Shown here: positions 11,491 to 22,231 of the stretch, piece by piece
How positions within the stretch are numbered: the first letter of the stretch is position 1
How the letters are laid out: each line of letters starts with the position of its first letter
Assembly (NCBI GenBank): GCA_963422465.1
Contig: OY730171.1
Span: forward strand, 4,794,202-4,858,201
DNA from: Lichina pygmaea
Lineage: Eukaryota > Ascomycota > Lichinomycetes > Lichinales > Lichinaceae
Direction of reading: 5' to 3'
Length of the DNA stretch: 64,000 nt
The notes under the pieces: generated by a model
What the model saw: the letters and a program-made list of their open reading frames with translations, nothing else
Databases searched by the model: none
Told to the model about the DNA's origin: nothing
Made by a program: the position numbers and the translations under genes

Positions 11491-12353
11491 CAGTGGCACG
11501 ACAAAAGTCTGCGTACACCTCCATACAAAATCTACCTCGGGCTACTCTGGAGAATCAACCTATAGCTGCTTGTTGTCACTGGTGTGACCTCTCGATGTAG
11601 TCGTATTACTTTTTTTTTTTAATTTTTTTTAATTTTTTTTATTTGATTCTTACACTGATAGTAGCTTTTCAGCCATGCAGATCTTCTAGCTAAGAGTGAT
11701 TTTCTTCAGAAAACCTTTAGAGGAATAAAAACTGAAGACTGGGGGTGACCAGAGGATGTAGCAAAAGGAAATCTTGTAGTGACTGGTAGAAAGAAAACTT
11801 CTAGATATTAGAGTGTGAATAGTGGAGTTTGAAAGCCAGATTAAACTGGTTCAGTCTTTTCAAAGACATGAACCAGTATAGAAACTTCTGTAGAAGCTCT
11901 GGGTTTGAAATAATAGAAGTGAAATCTTGAGAATTAAAAGGAGCTTGCTGTCTTTGACTTGAATAAAGAGAGCATGAAGAGGTGATATGTTTCACTGTCT
12001 CTTCTGCTTGACCACAGACACATAAAGGGGTAGGAAAGTCTGGAACTCCAGCTCTGAATAGAAAACTTGCCAGGCCAATTCTCCCAGTTCTGGTTTGTAG
12101 TAGTAGACTTGCCTCAGCTTTCTGTAGCTCTTTGTAGAGCTTCAGGTTGTTGTGGTGAGGCTTTTGACAAAACACCTGCCACCCAGAGTAGCCTTTTCTT
12201 TTCTTCTCCTCCCATTGGTTTTCCCACTCTTTAACAAAGAGTTTCTGTAGTTCTTTCTTTGAACTAGCCTGGTTAGTAGTTAAAGTCGTATTACTTATGA
12301 GAGTAGCAGCTGATAGTTTGTACTGGTGTACGCAGACTTGTGTCGTGACACTG
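11491..12353. mobile_element. MITE, copy 2, split by a LINE
   Basis: The left end CAGTGGCACGACAAAAGTC and right end GTCGTGACACTG match copy 1 at 4729-4905, and TA flanks both sides (11489-11490 and 12354-12355). Removing the LINE at 11612-12285 and one target duplication leaves 176 bp, against 177 bp for copy 1. This exact fit confirms both the element and its interruption. No coding capacity. Confidence 0.9.
11612..12285 (-). mobile_element. Truncated family-1 LINE inside the MITE
   Basis: A 674-bp 3' end of a Tad1-like LINE in minus orientation. The tail on the left is T-rich with interspersed AA. The target duplication AGTCGTATTACTT is seen at 11599-11611 and 12286-12298. The coding part is the C-terminus of ORF2 (NQASSKKELQKLF, GLASFLFRAG, then a CxCGxxEETxxHIxxxC zinc-knuckle-like motif). 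It is 5'-truncated just upstream of that. It belongs with the copies at 17675, 43546 and 49235. Confidence 0.92.
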
Positions 12354-12581
12354 TATCTTTTCCTTTCCCTATCTGTTACTATCGGACCGTCAGCGGGACT
12401 GACTGTTTGGCGTATTCCTTTCCCGAACCTATCTACCTGCAAACCGGTACCAGGCAAGGCTACCATAGTGAGGCTGCAAGACAACGGTGCGGTAGCCTTG
12501 GCCGCAGGATATGAAGTTAGATCAGTCGACTGATAGGGTAGGGTACAATCTGAGATGGCAGGGACCGACCGACACACGTAC

Positions 12582-12672
12582 TTCGTGCATGTCGTTCATG
12601 CACGTAATTTCTGCACGTAGTTCATGCACGTAATTCCTGCACGTAGTTCATGCACGTAGTTCCGGCACGTAC
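12582..12672. repeat. Short tandem array of TGCACGTAGTTC-like units
   Basis: About seven imperfect 12-13 bp units built on TGCACGTAGTTC. They end next to the inverted-repeat element that begins at 12678. Each unit contains a CACGT core. No gene is associated. Confidence 0.8.
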
Positions 12673-12677
12673 AGTAC

Positions 12678-13005
12678 TGTTGACCGGGGACTTGGCACAA
12701 GTTGCTCGGGGATTTGCAGGGGTTGAGCTCAGCCTCCCCCTGAGCGACAGCTAAATTGTTGCCTTGATTGCACGTGACAGTGTGCAGAGTTTTTGTGAAC
12801 TGGCGCCTGGCCGGGGAATGAGTGTCTTGATTGATCTTGCTAACTACGAGATCTAGGAGTGACCACAAAGGAGAAGGAGGAGAAAAACTCTGCACACTGT
12901 CACGTGCAGGCAAGACAACAATTTAGCCGTCGCTCAGGGGGAGGCTGATCTTGACACCCCTGCAAATCTCAGGCAATCGACTCCCTGTCGAGTCCCTGGT
13001 TGACA
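12678..13005. mobile_element. 328-bp element with long terminal inverted repeats
   Basis: The two arms, roughly 12678-12801 and 12882-13005, are reverse complements with scattered differences. They share GATTTGCAGGGG, CAGCCTCCCCCTGAGCGAC, CTAAATTGTTG and CACGTGACAGTGTGCAGAG. The outermost bases are TGTTGACC and the complementary GGTTGACA. The middle part of about 80 bp is unpaired. No transposase is present and no clear target duplication is visible. It could be a foldback-type MITE or any non-autonomous DNA transposon; the superfamily is not assigned. Confidence 0.8.
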
Positions 13006-16000
13006 CCAATATACAGTGAGAACTCTCTTCTCTCACGTGAACTTGGCTCTAGCAGCAAGCAAGGACTGGTCTTCTCACTCCTCCGGCTGACAGTTTTCCT
13101 CTCCTTCTTCTTTGTTGCCGCTCCTAGATTTCAGTTAGCCAGACCAATCTAGACAGTTATTTTCCCTGACTTGACTGTCAGCTTTCAAGTATGTATGTAC
13201 AGTATGTGCAACCAAGATTGAGGAGGAGGAAACAAAGACGTGAAAACAATGCATGGTTTAGACCATCTTGTACAAAGTACTACTAAGTTTAAGTGCCACA
13301 GCTTGCGCTTACTGGTACTATCACCTGTACAAAGTACCGTAGTCGATCACGTGACACTTGTTATCACCTAACACTCAGTATTTGTAGATTTTGACCTTTT
13401 TTTATATTGCCATGGAGAGGTCATACAACAACTGAATGAGTGATGCTCTTGCTGAGCTGGACCTAGCAGATCAAATCAACTATACAGCAACTGCTGTAAA
13501 GCATGATATCAGTCATCAGCGAAAATAAATTTTACGTAATCTGGCATAGAGCGCACAGGGTGCCCTAGGTGGCAGGGCCAAAACTGTCAAAATATACACT
13601 ATTGTATACTAGTAAATTCATCAGCTGGAGCAGGCTGCATAGTAAGCAACACTGGCCACCAGGCACCTCAGAGTACTATCAGCCAAGTGTTGGCTCCTGG
13701 GTGTCTGCTATTGGCTATCAGCTGATTGCAAGCAGCCAGTTGTCACATCATGTGATCAGATACTGTCCAGGCAGGTCATCTTTCTATAGTACATTTGTTA
13801 ACTCCATACATCACCAACAGCCAAAAAGCAGTGTGTAGGGCAAAAGCTCCTAGCTGCATGAAGTTTACCAGCACCTATCTTTCACCTTCAGGTGTTGGCT
13901 GCATTGTAAGGTTGACATCCAGGCACTGACTGTTGTCCTCATAATGCTATCTAGTGTCCAGCAGAAGCCAACTACAGTCTCTACACTGCCAACTGATGAC
14001 AAGGCATTCAAGTGACACTATTGTCAGGATATCTATCATCTGCCAGGTGGATGTGGCTGACAGCAGTGAGCTTAGGGAACAGAGACTGTCATGTTGGTCA
14101 GGTATAACTGAGGTAACTGTAAGTAGATGAATTGATTGACAACTTCAAACTACTATACTACTGAGTGTATGTACTTTTGCTGATGGCCAGCAGCTGACAG
14201 TTGATAGTATGAGTGTACCAGTAGCTGCTCTCTAGCAGACAGCTATGTTCTGTCACTGTCACCAGTCTCAACTTCACATAACTCCACTTCTTTGTCCACT
14301 GCTTCTTTGTCCACCCACACAAGGTTGAGTGTGTTGTGATTCATTGTCCCAGTGCCATGATCTGCTGGCTTGCTGTTGGTTACCAATCTGAGAACAGTTT
14401 GGCAGCTGTTGTTGTCAGTCACTGGCTTGTTGGCTGCCAGCTTGTTGTCAGTTGCTGGCTTGTTGTTGGCTGCTGGGCTGGTGGTGACTGGGCTACTGCC
14501 ATCCACTGCTAGCTTGCTGTTGGCCACAACATCCTTCACCTTAGCTTGCTGCTACTCTGCATAGGCTTGGAGTTTGGCCAAATCCTTCTTGTCTGAGAAT
14601 ACTGTATCACACTCAAGCTCAGCCACATTAGATGTCAGTTTGAGCTTTGCCTTGATCATGTCTTGGTGGACCCCCAGTACTGTGTTCTGGCTGGCAGGTG
14701 ACAGGCAGTTCCAGGTGTCCAGATGATGACAGTAGACTCCTGTTGCTCAGATTAGCAGACAGCTGCTGTCTGAATAGAGTCTACTAACATCAGTGGTTAG
14801 GTCTATTGAAAACTCTGTCTTGCACTATCTGTCCTGTCTGCCAATACTTCAAATTGTAATGTATTGTGGTTGTGACCAAGGTGATAAGCTTGCTATTCAT
14901 ACTGTCCAGGAAGTTGCTGATTGTTCTGCCAATATGCTTTGTGCCAGCAAAATAATGGATGTATATCAGCTCCAATATAGCAGAGTTTAGAAACCTCAGT
15001 TTGAACATCTAGAGTGGCCACACTCAGGCCAGCAGGCAGTAGAGGTCAGTGTTGTCTGCCAGCAGCTGTACAGCAGCCGATAACTGACCTGGCTACTGTG
15101 TGGTGCATAGAGGTAGTGATCTTGTTCCAGCAGCCACTCCACCCTGGTCCTGATCAACCTTGTGTTATTGTCAGTTGCTGGCACAACCAGAAGTGGCAGT
15201 TTGTAGAGCTGTTGGATGTGCTTCTTCACCTTTGTCACTAAGTGTGATCACTCCAACTGACAGATAGTGTTGAGCTGTATACAGTCAGCTAGTGTTCTGA
15301 GCTAGAGCTAGTAGCCAGCCACCAGCATCCTTATTTAGCTGGCCAGGCCTCTCACTCACCTGCTCTAAGCAGTCTTTGTTGATGACAACCTGCAAGTTGT
15401 TCAACTTGACTTCCTCCCACCACAGTTTCTCTTGTATACACATCTGCTCTTGCAGGTTGGGGAAGGTGTCATCAAACCAGATGTATCACTGTAGCTTCCC
15501 ATGTACAGCCTTGAAAACCTCAATCTGCGACTGGCTGAGGGCCACATATTGGCTGCAGCTTGGCCACTGTTGCCCATGATCAGACTGCTGGAACAAGGAT
15601 GTGAGGGTGCTATCCAGTTTTGTTCCATAGTCTGAGGCCAGAGGGCTGCTGTGAAAACCAGTCTTATTGTTTAATGCAGTGTTAGTAGTGGAATGTGTAG
15701 ACAACTAGATAGCTGAGCTCTGAGTGCTAACCTGGCTTATCTGGCTTCCCTGGAAAGCAGGGCAGCTGTCAGGTATGAACAACAGCAACAAATCCAAAGG
15801 AACAGTAGATCTGGACTGAAGTAGACTCTGCTGTTGAGTATTAGGTCCCATCAATAATAATAAGCTGACTGATAACACTAGTCAGTAAGAAGTTGGATTA
15901 TGCATCAGCAAACAACTGATATCCATCCACCAGGAAGCTGCTACTGTCCACCAGGAGACTGCTACAGACCCACTCACCTACTAGTGTACTGGGAGGAGGT

Positions 16001-16215
16001 GCAGAGTTGGCAACCCCTGTCCCACATGTGTGCATCTGGGTTGGGAGCTGGTAGGATTTGTCAAGATTATTGTTGTTATTGTTGTTGTTGTTGTTGTTAT
16101 TGTCAAGACCTATGTCAACAGCACAGTTTCCACAGAGTTCAAATTCATCACTAGACTTGACACCACTGTTGTTGTTGTTGTTGTCATGCTTCTGTCTGTT
16201 GTCTGTTCTAGATTG
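13006..16215. other. Decayed, CpG-poor unrecognised DNA
   Basis: This 3.2 kb has almost no CpG and no recognised repeat ends. Minus-strand reading frames are fairly open between about 14790 and 15700 (for example around 14790-15008, 14996-15238, 15401-15628), and a Gln/Asn/Ser-rich frame lies at 14243-14539. They resemble a degraded gene or transposon, but no family motif is visible. The same sort of sequence resumes at 39504-39666 beyond the large LTR element, so this was the locus before that insertion. Confidence 0.5.
16068..16103. repeat. (TTG)n microsatellite
   Basis: A run of TTG with occasional TTA units, with a shorter (TTG)n at 16167-16182. Non-coding context. Confidence 0.85.
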
Positions 16216-16612
16216 TGTTAAGGCTCAGGCCAGAACAGCTGAGCTGACCTAAGTGAGTGTACAGAGGTACACAGAACAATGTTCACCTGACCTGGTGGCA
16301 GAGGTGGCAGAGATACAACAAGCTCTGCCAACTCTGCCAAAGTGGTAGAGGTGGCAGAGGAGAGTGCTCCTTATCCAACTCTGCCACACAGAAAGCTGAT
16401 ACTTCTTGGGGAGAACCCCCCCCCCTCAGACTCCTGTATATAAGAGAACCCAGATAGCTGGGAAGAATAGCTTCTCAGGCTGAACACACAAGATACCAGT
16501 AATAATAGCAAGAGAGTTACCCTACTTGCTATTCATCTATTAAGTTCCTACCCTCCTCAGTCAGACATGTGGACCACCCACATTCTGTGTGAATGTGGAC
16601 TGGCCCTTAACA
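16216..16612 (+). repeat. 5' LTR of the outer Gypsy element
   Basis: 397 bp, starting TGTTAAGG and ending CCTTAACA. It contains a GGTGGCAGAG-based minisatellite in the U3-like part and a TATATAAGAG promoter-like box near 16437. The 3' LTR has additional minisatellite units. Confidence 0.9.
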
Positions 16613-16982
16613 GTTTCAGCCTCTAACATATAGAACACCAGCTTAATACAATAGCAGATCCACACAGCTCTACTCCTTCACAGGTAGGATGTACCCAGGC
16701 TACACATCAGGTGTAAGCCCAGGTAGCACCTACCCCTACTACCCTCACCTTACCTCTAAAGCTGTTGAAGGTAGGTACACTGAAAAGGTACAATAGATCA
16801 CAAGTAGAATTAGAACTATTCTTCTCTTAGCTTGAGCTTTACTACAGGTTTAATGCTACACAATTCCCAACAGAACAGGAGAAGGTACTATTCACAGTCT
16901 CCTACCTGGACAGACTGATGTTTGCATAGTTCAACATCTACCTACAAGACTTTCTTGACAACAAGGAGGATTCCTCAAACAT

Positions 16983-17204
16983 TTTATTTTATTTTATTTG
17001 ATTCTTACACTGATAGTAGCTTTTCAGCCATGCAGATCTTCTAGCTAAGAGTGATTTTCCTCAGAAAACCTTTAGAGGAATAAAAACTGAAGACTGGGGA
17101 TGACTAGAGGATGTAGCAAAAGGAAATCTTGTAGTGACTGGTAGAAAGAAAACTTCTAGATATTAGAGTGTGAATAGTGGAGTTTGAAAGCCAGATTAAA
17201 ATTT
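16983..17204 (-). mobile_element. Short family-1 LINE 3' end
   Basis: 222 bp of LINE 3' end in the gag region of the outer LTR element. Target duplication CTCAAACAT at 16974-16982 and 17205-17213. The tail is ATTTT-rich. It holds only the 3' untranslated part and the last codons of ORF2. Confidence 0.9.
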
Positions 17205-17674
17205 CTCAAACATAGAGACTACAACACAGCAAATCATCAGAAGTTTCTCAACCTTCAAGACTCAGATAAAGAAGATCTTTGGGGTTATTGACAAGAAACA
17301 AGATATAGAACAAAAGCTCCAAGCACTACAGCAGACAGGGTCAGCATCAGACTTTGTGGTGAAATTCTAACAACTGTCAGTGAGGACACAATAGGGAGAC
17401 AGCATCTTGATAGCACTGTTCTACCAAGCTCTCAAGAAACAAGTCAAGGATGATATCATGTGTGGAGACTGACCTACTGACCTCAAGAACATGATTGATG
17501 TAGCAGTACATATTGACAACTGACAATTTGAACAGGAACTCAAGAAGTAAGATAAGTATGCAAGACTATAGAGTAAGAAGACAGTGCTAGTATAGGACAA
17601 GTACAGTCTGATACCTATGGAAGTTGATGTAACAACACCACAGGCAACCAAGAAGAAGGAAACACAGAAGTGTT

Positions 17675-18846
17675 TTATTTTATTTGATTCTTACACTGGT
17701 AGTAGCTTTACAGCCATGCAGATCTTCTAGCTAATAGTGAACTCCTTCAGAAAACCTTTGAAGGGATAAAAACTGAAGGCAGGGTGTGACTAGGGAATGT
17801 AACAAAAGGAATCTTGAAGTTTCTGGTAAGAGAAGAGAATCTAGGTATTAGATTGGGAATAGTGGAGTTTGAAAGCTAGATTAAACTGGTTTAGTCTTTT
17901 CAAAGACATAAACCAGTACAAGAACTTCTGTAGTAGCTCTGGGTTTGAAATAATAGTGGTGAAGTCTTGGGGATTAAAAGAGACTTATTGTCTTTGTCTT
18001 GAATAAAGAGAGCATGAAGAGGTGATATGTTTTGCAGTTTCTTCTGCTTGGCCACACACACATAGTGGGGTAGGGAAGTCAGGAACTCCAGCTCTGAAAA
18101 GAAAACTTGCCAGACCAATTCTTCCAGTCCTGATTTGCAGTAGCAGACTTGCCTCAGCTTTCTGTAACTCTTTGTAGAGCTTCAGATTGTTTTTGTGTGG
18201 CTTTTGACAGAAAGTCTGCCAGCCTGGATAGCTTCTTCTTTTCTTCTCTTCCCATTGGTCTTCCCACTCTTTAGTAAAGAGCTTTTGTAGTTCTTTCTTT
18301 GAACTAGCCTGGTTAGTAGTTATTTGACTTAACCAAGTGAATTTCCACTTAGGAGAGATAGTTGAGGATTTCTTTAAAGGTTTCTTCAAGAGAGAGGCAT
18401 AGCTGGAAATAGTGGAAAAGATACTGTCAAGAAAGTATTTGAGAGGGGAGTTTTGAATAGAAGAAAGAAAACAGGCAGTGCGAAATTTAAAGTATAGGTC
18501 TAGAGGTAGAAGAAAAAGCTCACTCTCTAATAGAAAAGAAGGAGTGGCTTTGAAGGCACCCCCAATAAGTCTTAGGCATCTGTTTTGAAATGAAACAAGA
18601 GAAGAGATATTGGAGGATTTTCTTAGAGGGTTAAACTAGATCCCCACTGCATAGCTCAGTAGAGATCTCAGTATAGCAGTGTACACCAGACGTGATGTGT
18701 GAACTGGAAAGCCCCAAGTAGAATAGGAAGTTCTAGAAAGAGAAGAGAGTGCTTTCTGTGCTTTTTGAAGAATAATCCTCTGGTGTTTGTGCCAGTGGAG
18801 CTTTGCATCTAGGTACACTCCAAGTACTCGCACTTCTTCTTTTGGT
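17675..18846 (-). mobile_element. Family-1 LINE 3' fragment
   Basis: 1172 bp in minus orientation within the gag region of the outer LTR element. Target duplication AACACAGAAGTGTT at 17661-17674 and 18847-18860. It encodes the ORF2 C-terminus, from EEVRVLGVYLDAKLHW through AILRSLLSYAVGI to the CxCGxxEET knuckle. One TGG-to-TAG change interrupts the frame near 18636. It is nearly identical to 43560-44710, so the two copies are close relatives. Confidence 0.92.
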
Positions 18847-21800
18847 AACACAGAAGTGTTACAATTGCCAGAAGGTAGACCATCTTGCAGCCAACTGCTA
18901 AAGTAAGAAAAAAGAAAAAGGTAACAGTAAGCAGTTGAATATCACTAGTGCCTGGAAAGGTAAGAGTATTCAGAAGCCACTGAGAGCTCCCAGAGGTATA
19001 CTACCCATGAACCAGTTGGAAGCAACACTCCTTGGGTAGGAGGACAATCTCAAACAGTATATCAAAAAACTGGAGAACAATCTGCAGAGATCACTGGAGA
19101 ACCTGCACATAGTCCAAGATCAGATTGACAAGATTTATTGAGAGGATGACCTATTCTCTGAATTCAACATGACAGACTATGAGATTGACATAAGTGGTAT
19201 GCCACCAGTTCCCAAGACACTAATACTCTGATAACAGGACATGATCTTGTCAGAGACTGGTGAAGCAAGAGTGATATGATGGGTAGACAACACCATCAGT
19301 ATTTCACAACCCTGAGATGTTGCAACACAAGTGGATCTTCACCAGACTACAACACCAGCCTGTGGACACCCCTATTAGAAAGAATGTGAGGACCACCACT
19401 GCAAGAAGTACCTTCTAGAGAAAAGAAGAAAAAGATATTTCCCTGGTCCAGAGTACCACAAGAAAGCCTGAAGTATCAAATACCAGCTAAGCCAGCAAGG
19501 GAAAGAATACAACAATTGCAGAGAAGATGTATAGAAGTTATACTTCACTGAGAAGTGTGGAAGACATGTGGCAGAACACCAGGCCCAGAACCTTGGTTAT
19601 TCAAAAAACTAGCAGTACTTTTCAAATCCAGAGTTGGAAGAGTAGGCAAGACAACACTCTGGAGAGAAGAGGTTAAGCAGAGTCTTGACACAACAGCCTG
19701 CAGTCTATATTTTCATATCAAGATAAGAGTTAACAGGCACCTGACAAATGCCATGATCAACTCTGGAGCTACCAGCAACTTCATGTCAGAAAGTTTTGCC
19801 AGGAAGCACAAGATCCCAACTTAGAAGAAAAGAAATCTATACCAGCTAACAGTAGTGGACAGGACACCACTCTCTAACAACTAAGGACAAGTGATAAAGA
19901 AGACCAAAAACCTACAACTGTGTGTCAACAGTATGATAATCAGATCAGAAGAATTCAACTTGGTCCAGATACCACACAAAGTTATATTGGGTCTTCTATA
20001 GTTGGAAAGTCAAAACCCAAGGATTGACTGGAAAAGAAGGCACCTAGTCTTTCCAGAGAAGAGTCTGGCAACCTGAGTAGAGGAAGAAAAAGTGAGAATC
20101 AAAGAGATCTTATATGCAGGGTGGAAGAAGTACCACTGGTGAGGGTAAGTCTATATAGCTTGGATGAAGCTCTGAAACTATCAACTTTACATCACACATA
20201 ACACTGTGGGTGAGACTCAGACACCACAGCTGCCAAGTGAGTATAAAGACTACCAGGAGATGTTTGGTGAGGAAGCAGTCATGACACTACCAGAACACCA
20301 AGATTGAGATTATAAAATTCTGCTGGAAGACAGAAAGAAACCCACACACAGCTCTATCTACACTCTATCAGCAAAGAAGCTTGAGGCCCTGAGAAATTAC
20401 CTAGATAAGAACCTAGTGAAAGAGTTTATAAGATCTTCAACATCACTAGCTGAATACCTAATATTGTTTGTGCTAAAGAAGGACAGCAAGCTTCAACTGT
20501 GTGTTGACTACTGGCAGCTCAATGTAATCATGATTAAGAATCACTATCCACTACCATTAATATTAGAGATCCAGGACTGAATCCAAGAAGCCAAGTAGTT
20601 CACCAAGTTTAATATTCAAGGTACTTTCAATCTGATTAGGATGAAAGATAGTGAAGAATAGAAGATAGCTTTTTGTACAAGGTACAGGTATTACAAGTAT
20701 ACTGTTATACTATTCAGTCTTATGAATACACTAGCAATATTCTAATCACTTATTAACACTATCCTCTAACAATATCTGGATATATTTATTACTACTTATA
20801 TTAACAATATCTTGGTCTACACTAATAGAACCTTGGAGAAGTACAAAGAGTATATTAAGAAGATTCTACATGTGCTCCAAGAAGTAGGAATAAGGTTACA
20901 CCTTGATAAGAGTGTTTTCCACATAAAGAAAGTGGAGTACTTGGGATCAATCCTGACAACAGAAGGAATCTGCATGGACAACTCAAAGACAGCGGTAGTA
21001 CAAAACTGGCCAACACCCAAGAACCTGAAGAAAGTCCAATCCTTCTTAGGATTTATAAACTTCTACTGACAATTTATCAAGAAGTACTTGAGGACAGTAG
21101 TACTCTTGACTGAACTGACAAAAAAAGAAGAAACCTTCACATAGGGGAACAGCCAAGAAAGAGTGTTCCAGAAGCTGAAAGAGAAGTTCATCTCCACACC
21201 CATACTGGCATCATTTAATCCCAGACAACAGATCATCATAAAAACAGATGCCTTGGACTAAGCACTTAGATCTTGCTTGTGTCAACCAGACACTGAAAAC
21301 CACTTACATTCTGTCACATACTGATCAAGAAAGTTCTCTGGCCTAGAACTCAGGTATGATGTTCACAAGAAGTTGTTAGTGATTGTTAACATATTCCAGG
21401 AATAGAGACCTTACCTGGAAGAAGTGAAGTACACACTAGATGTGTACTCAGACTACAAGAATCTGGCTTACTTCACAACAACAAAGAAGCTAAACAGACA
21501 ACAAGTCTGATAGGCAGAGCTATTAGCTTTATATAACTTCCAGATCTTCTACTGAAAAGGATCAGAGAACACACAAGCAGACACACTCAGCAGGCAACCT
21601 GATATAACAACAGATAAAACAACAGAAGAACACCTAATCCTTGCAACAAAAAGACAAACCCTGGTCTACACTCAACCTCAGTTAGTGGAAACTGAAGAGA
21701 CAGGTGCACTCCTGACTCTAGGCCACAACATCACAGCCACAAACAAGAAAGAAGTGCCAGAGAGTACACAAGAGCATGTGATTTGACAACATCACAACAG

Positions 21801-22191
21801 ACCTCTACACAGACACTCCAGACAAGACGAGACTCTGGAGAAAATCTAGAGATATTACCACTTCAACAGAATAAAGTGGAAAGTGACAGAATTTATTCAC
21901 AATTGTGAAGAATGTACAAAAAACAAACTGTCACACCACAAACCCTATGGAGAGTGTTAACAAATAGACTTCCCAGAAGTGGCTTGAGACACTATCACAA
22001 TAGACTTTGTAGTGAAGCTGCTGAGGTCAGAGGACCTGGTAACAAATTTTATTTTATTTTTTATTTTATTCTTACTCTGATTTGGCTGGTGAGCCATGCA
22101 GAACTTCTAGATATATACTTGTTTTCTCAGAAAACCTTTAAAGAAATAAAAACTGAGACTTGGGTAAGACTAGGAAAATATCTGAAAGAAT

Positions 22192-22200
22192 TTATTTTTA

Positions 22201-22231
<31 letters not shown>

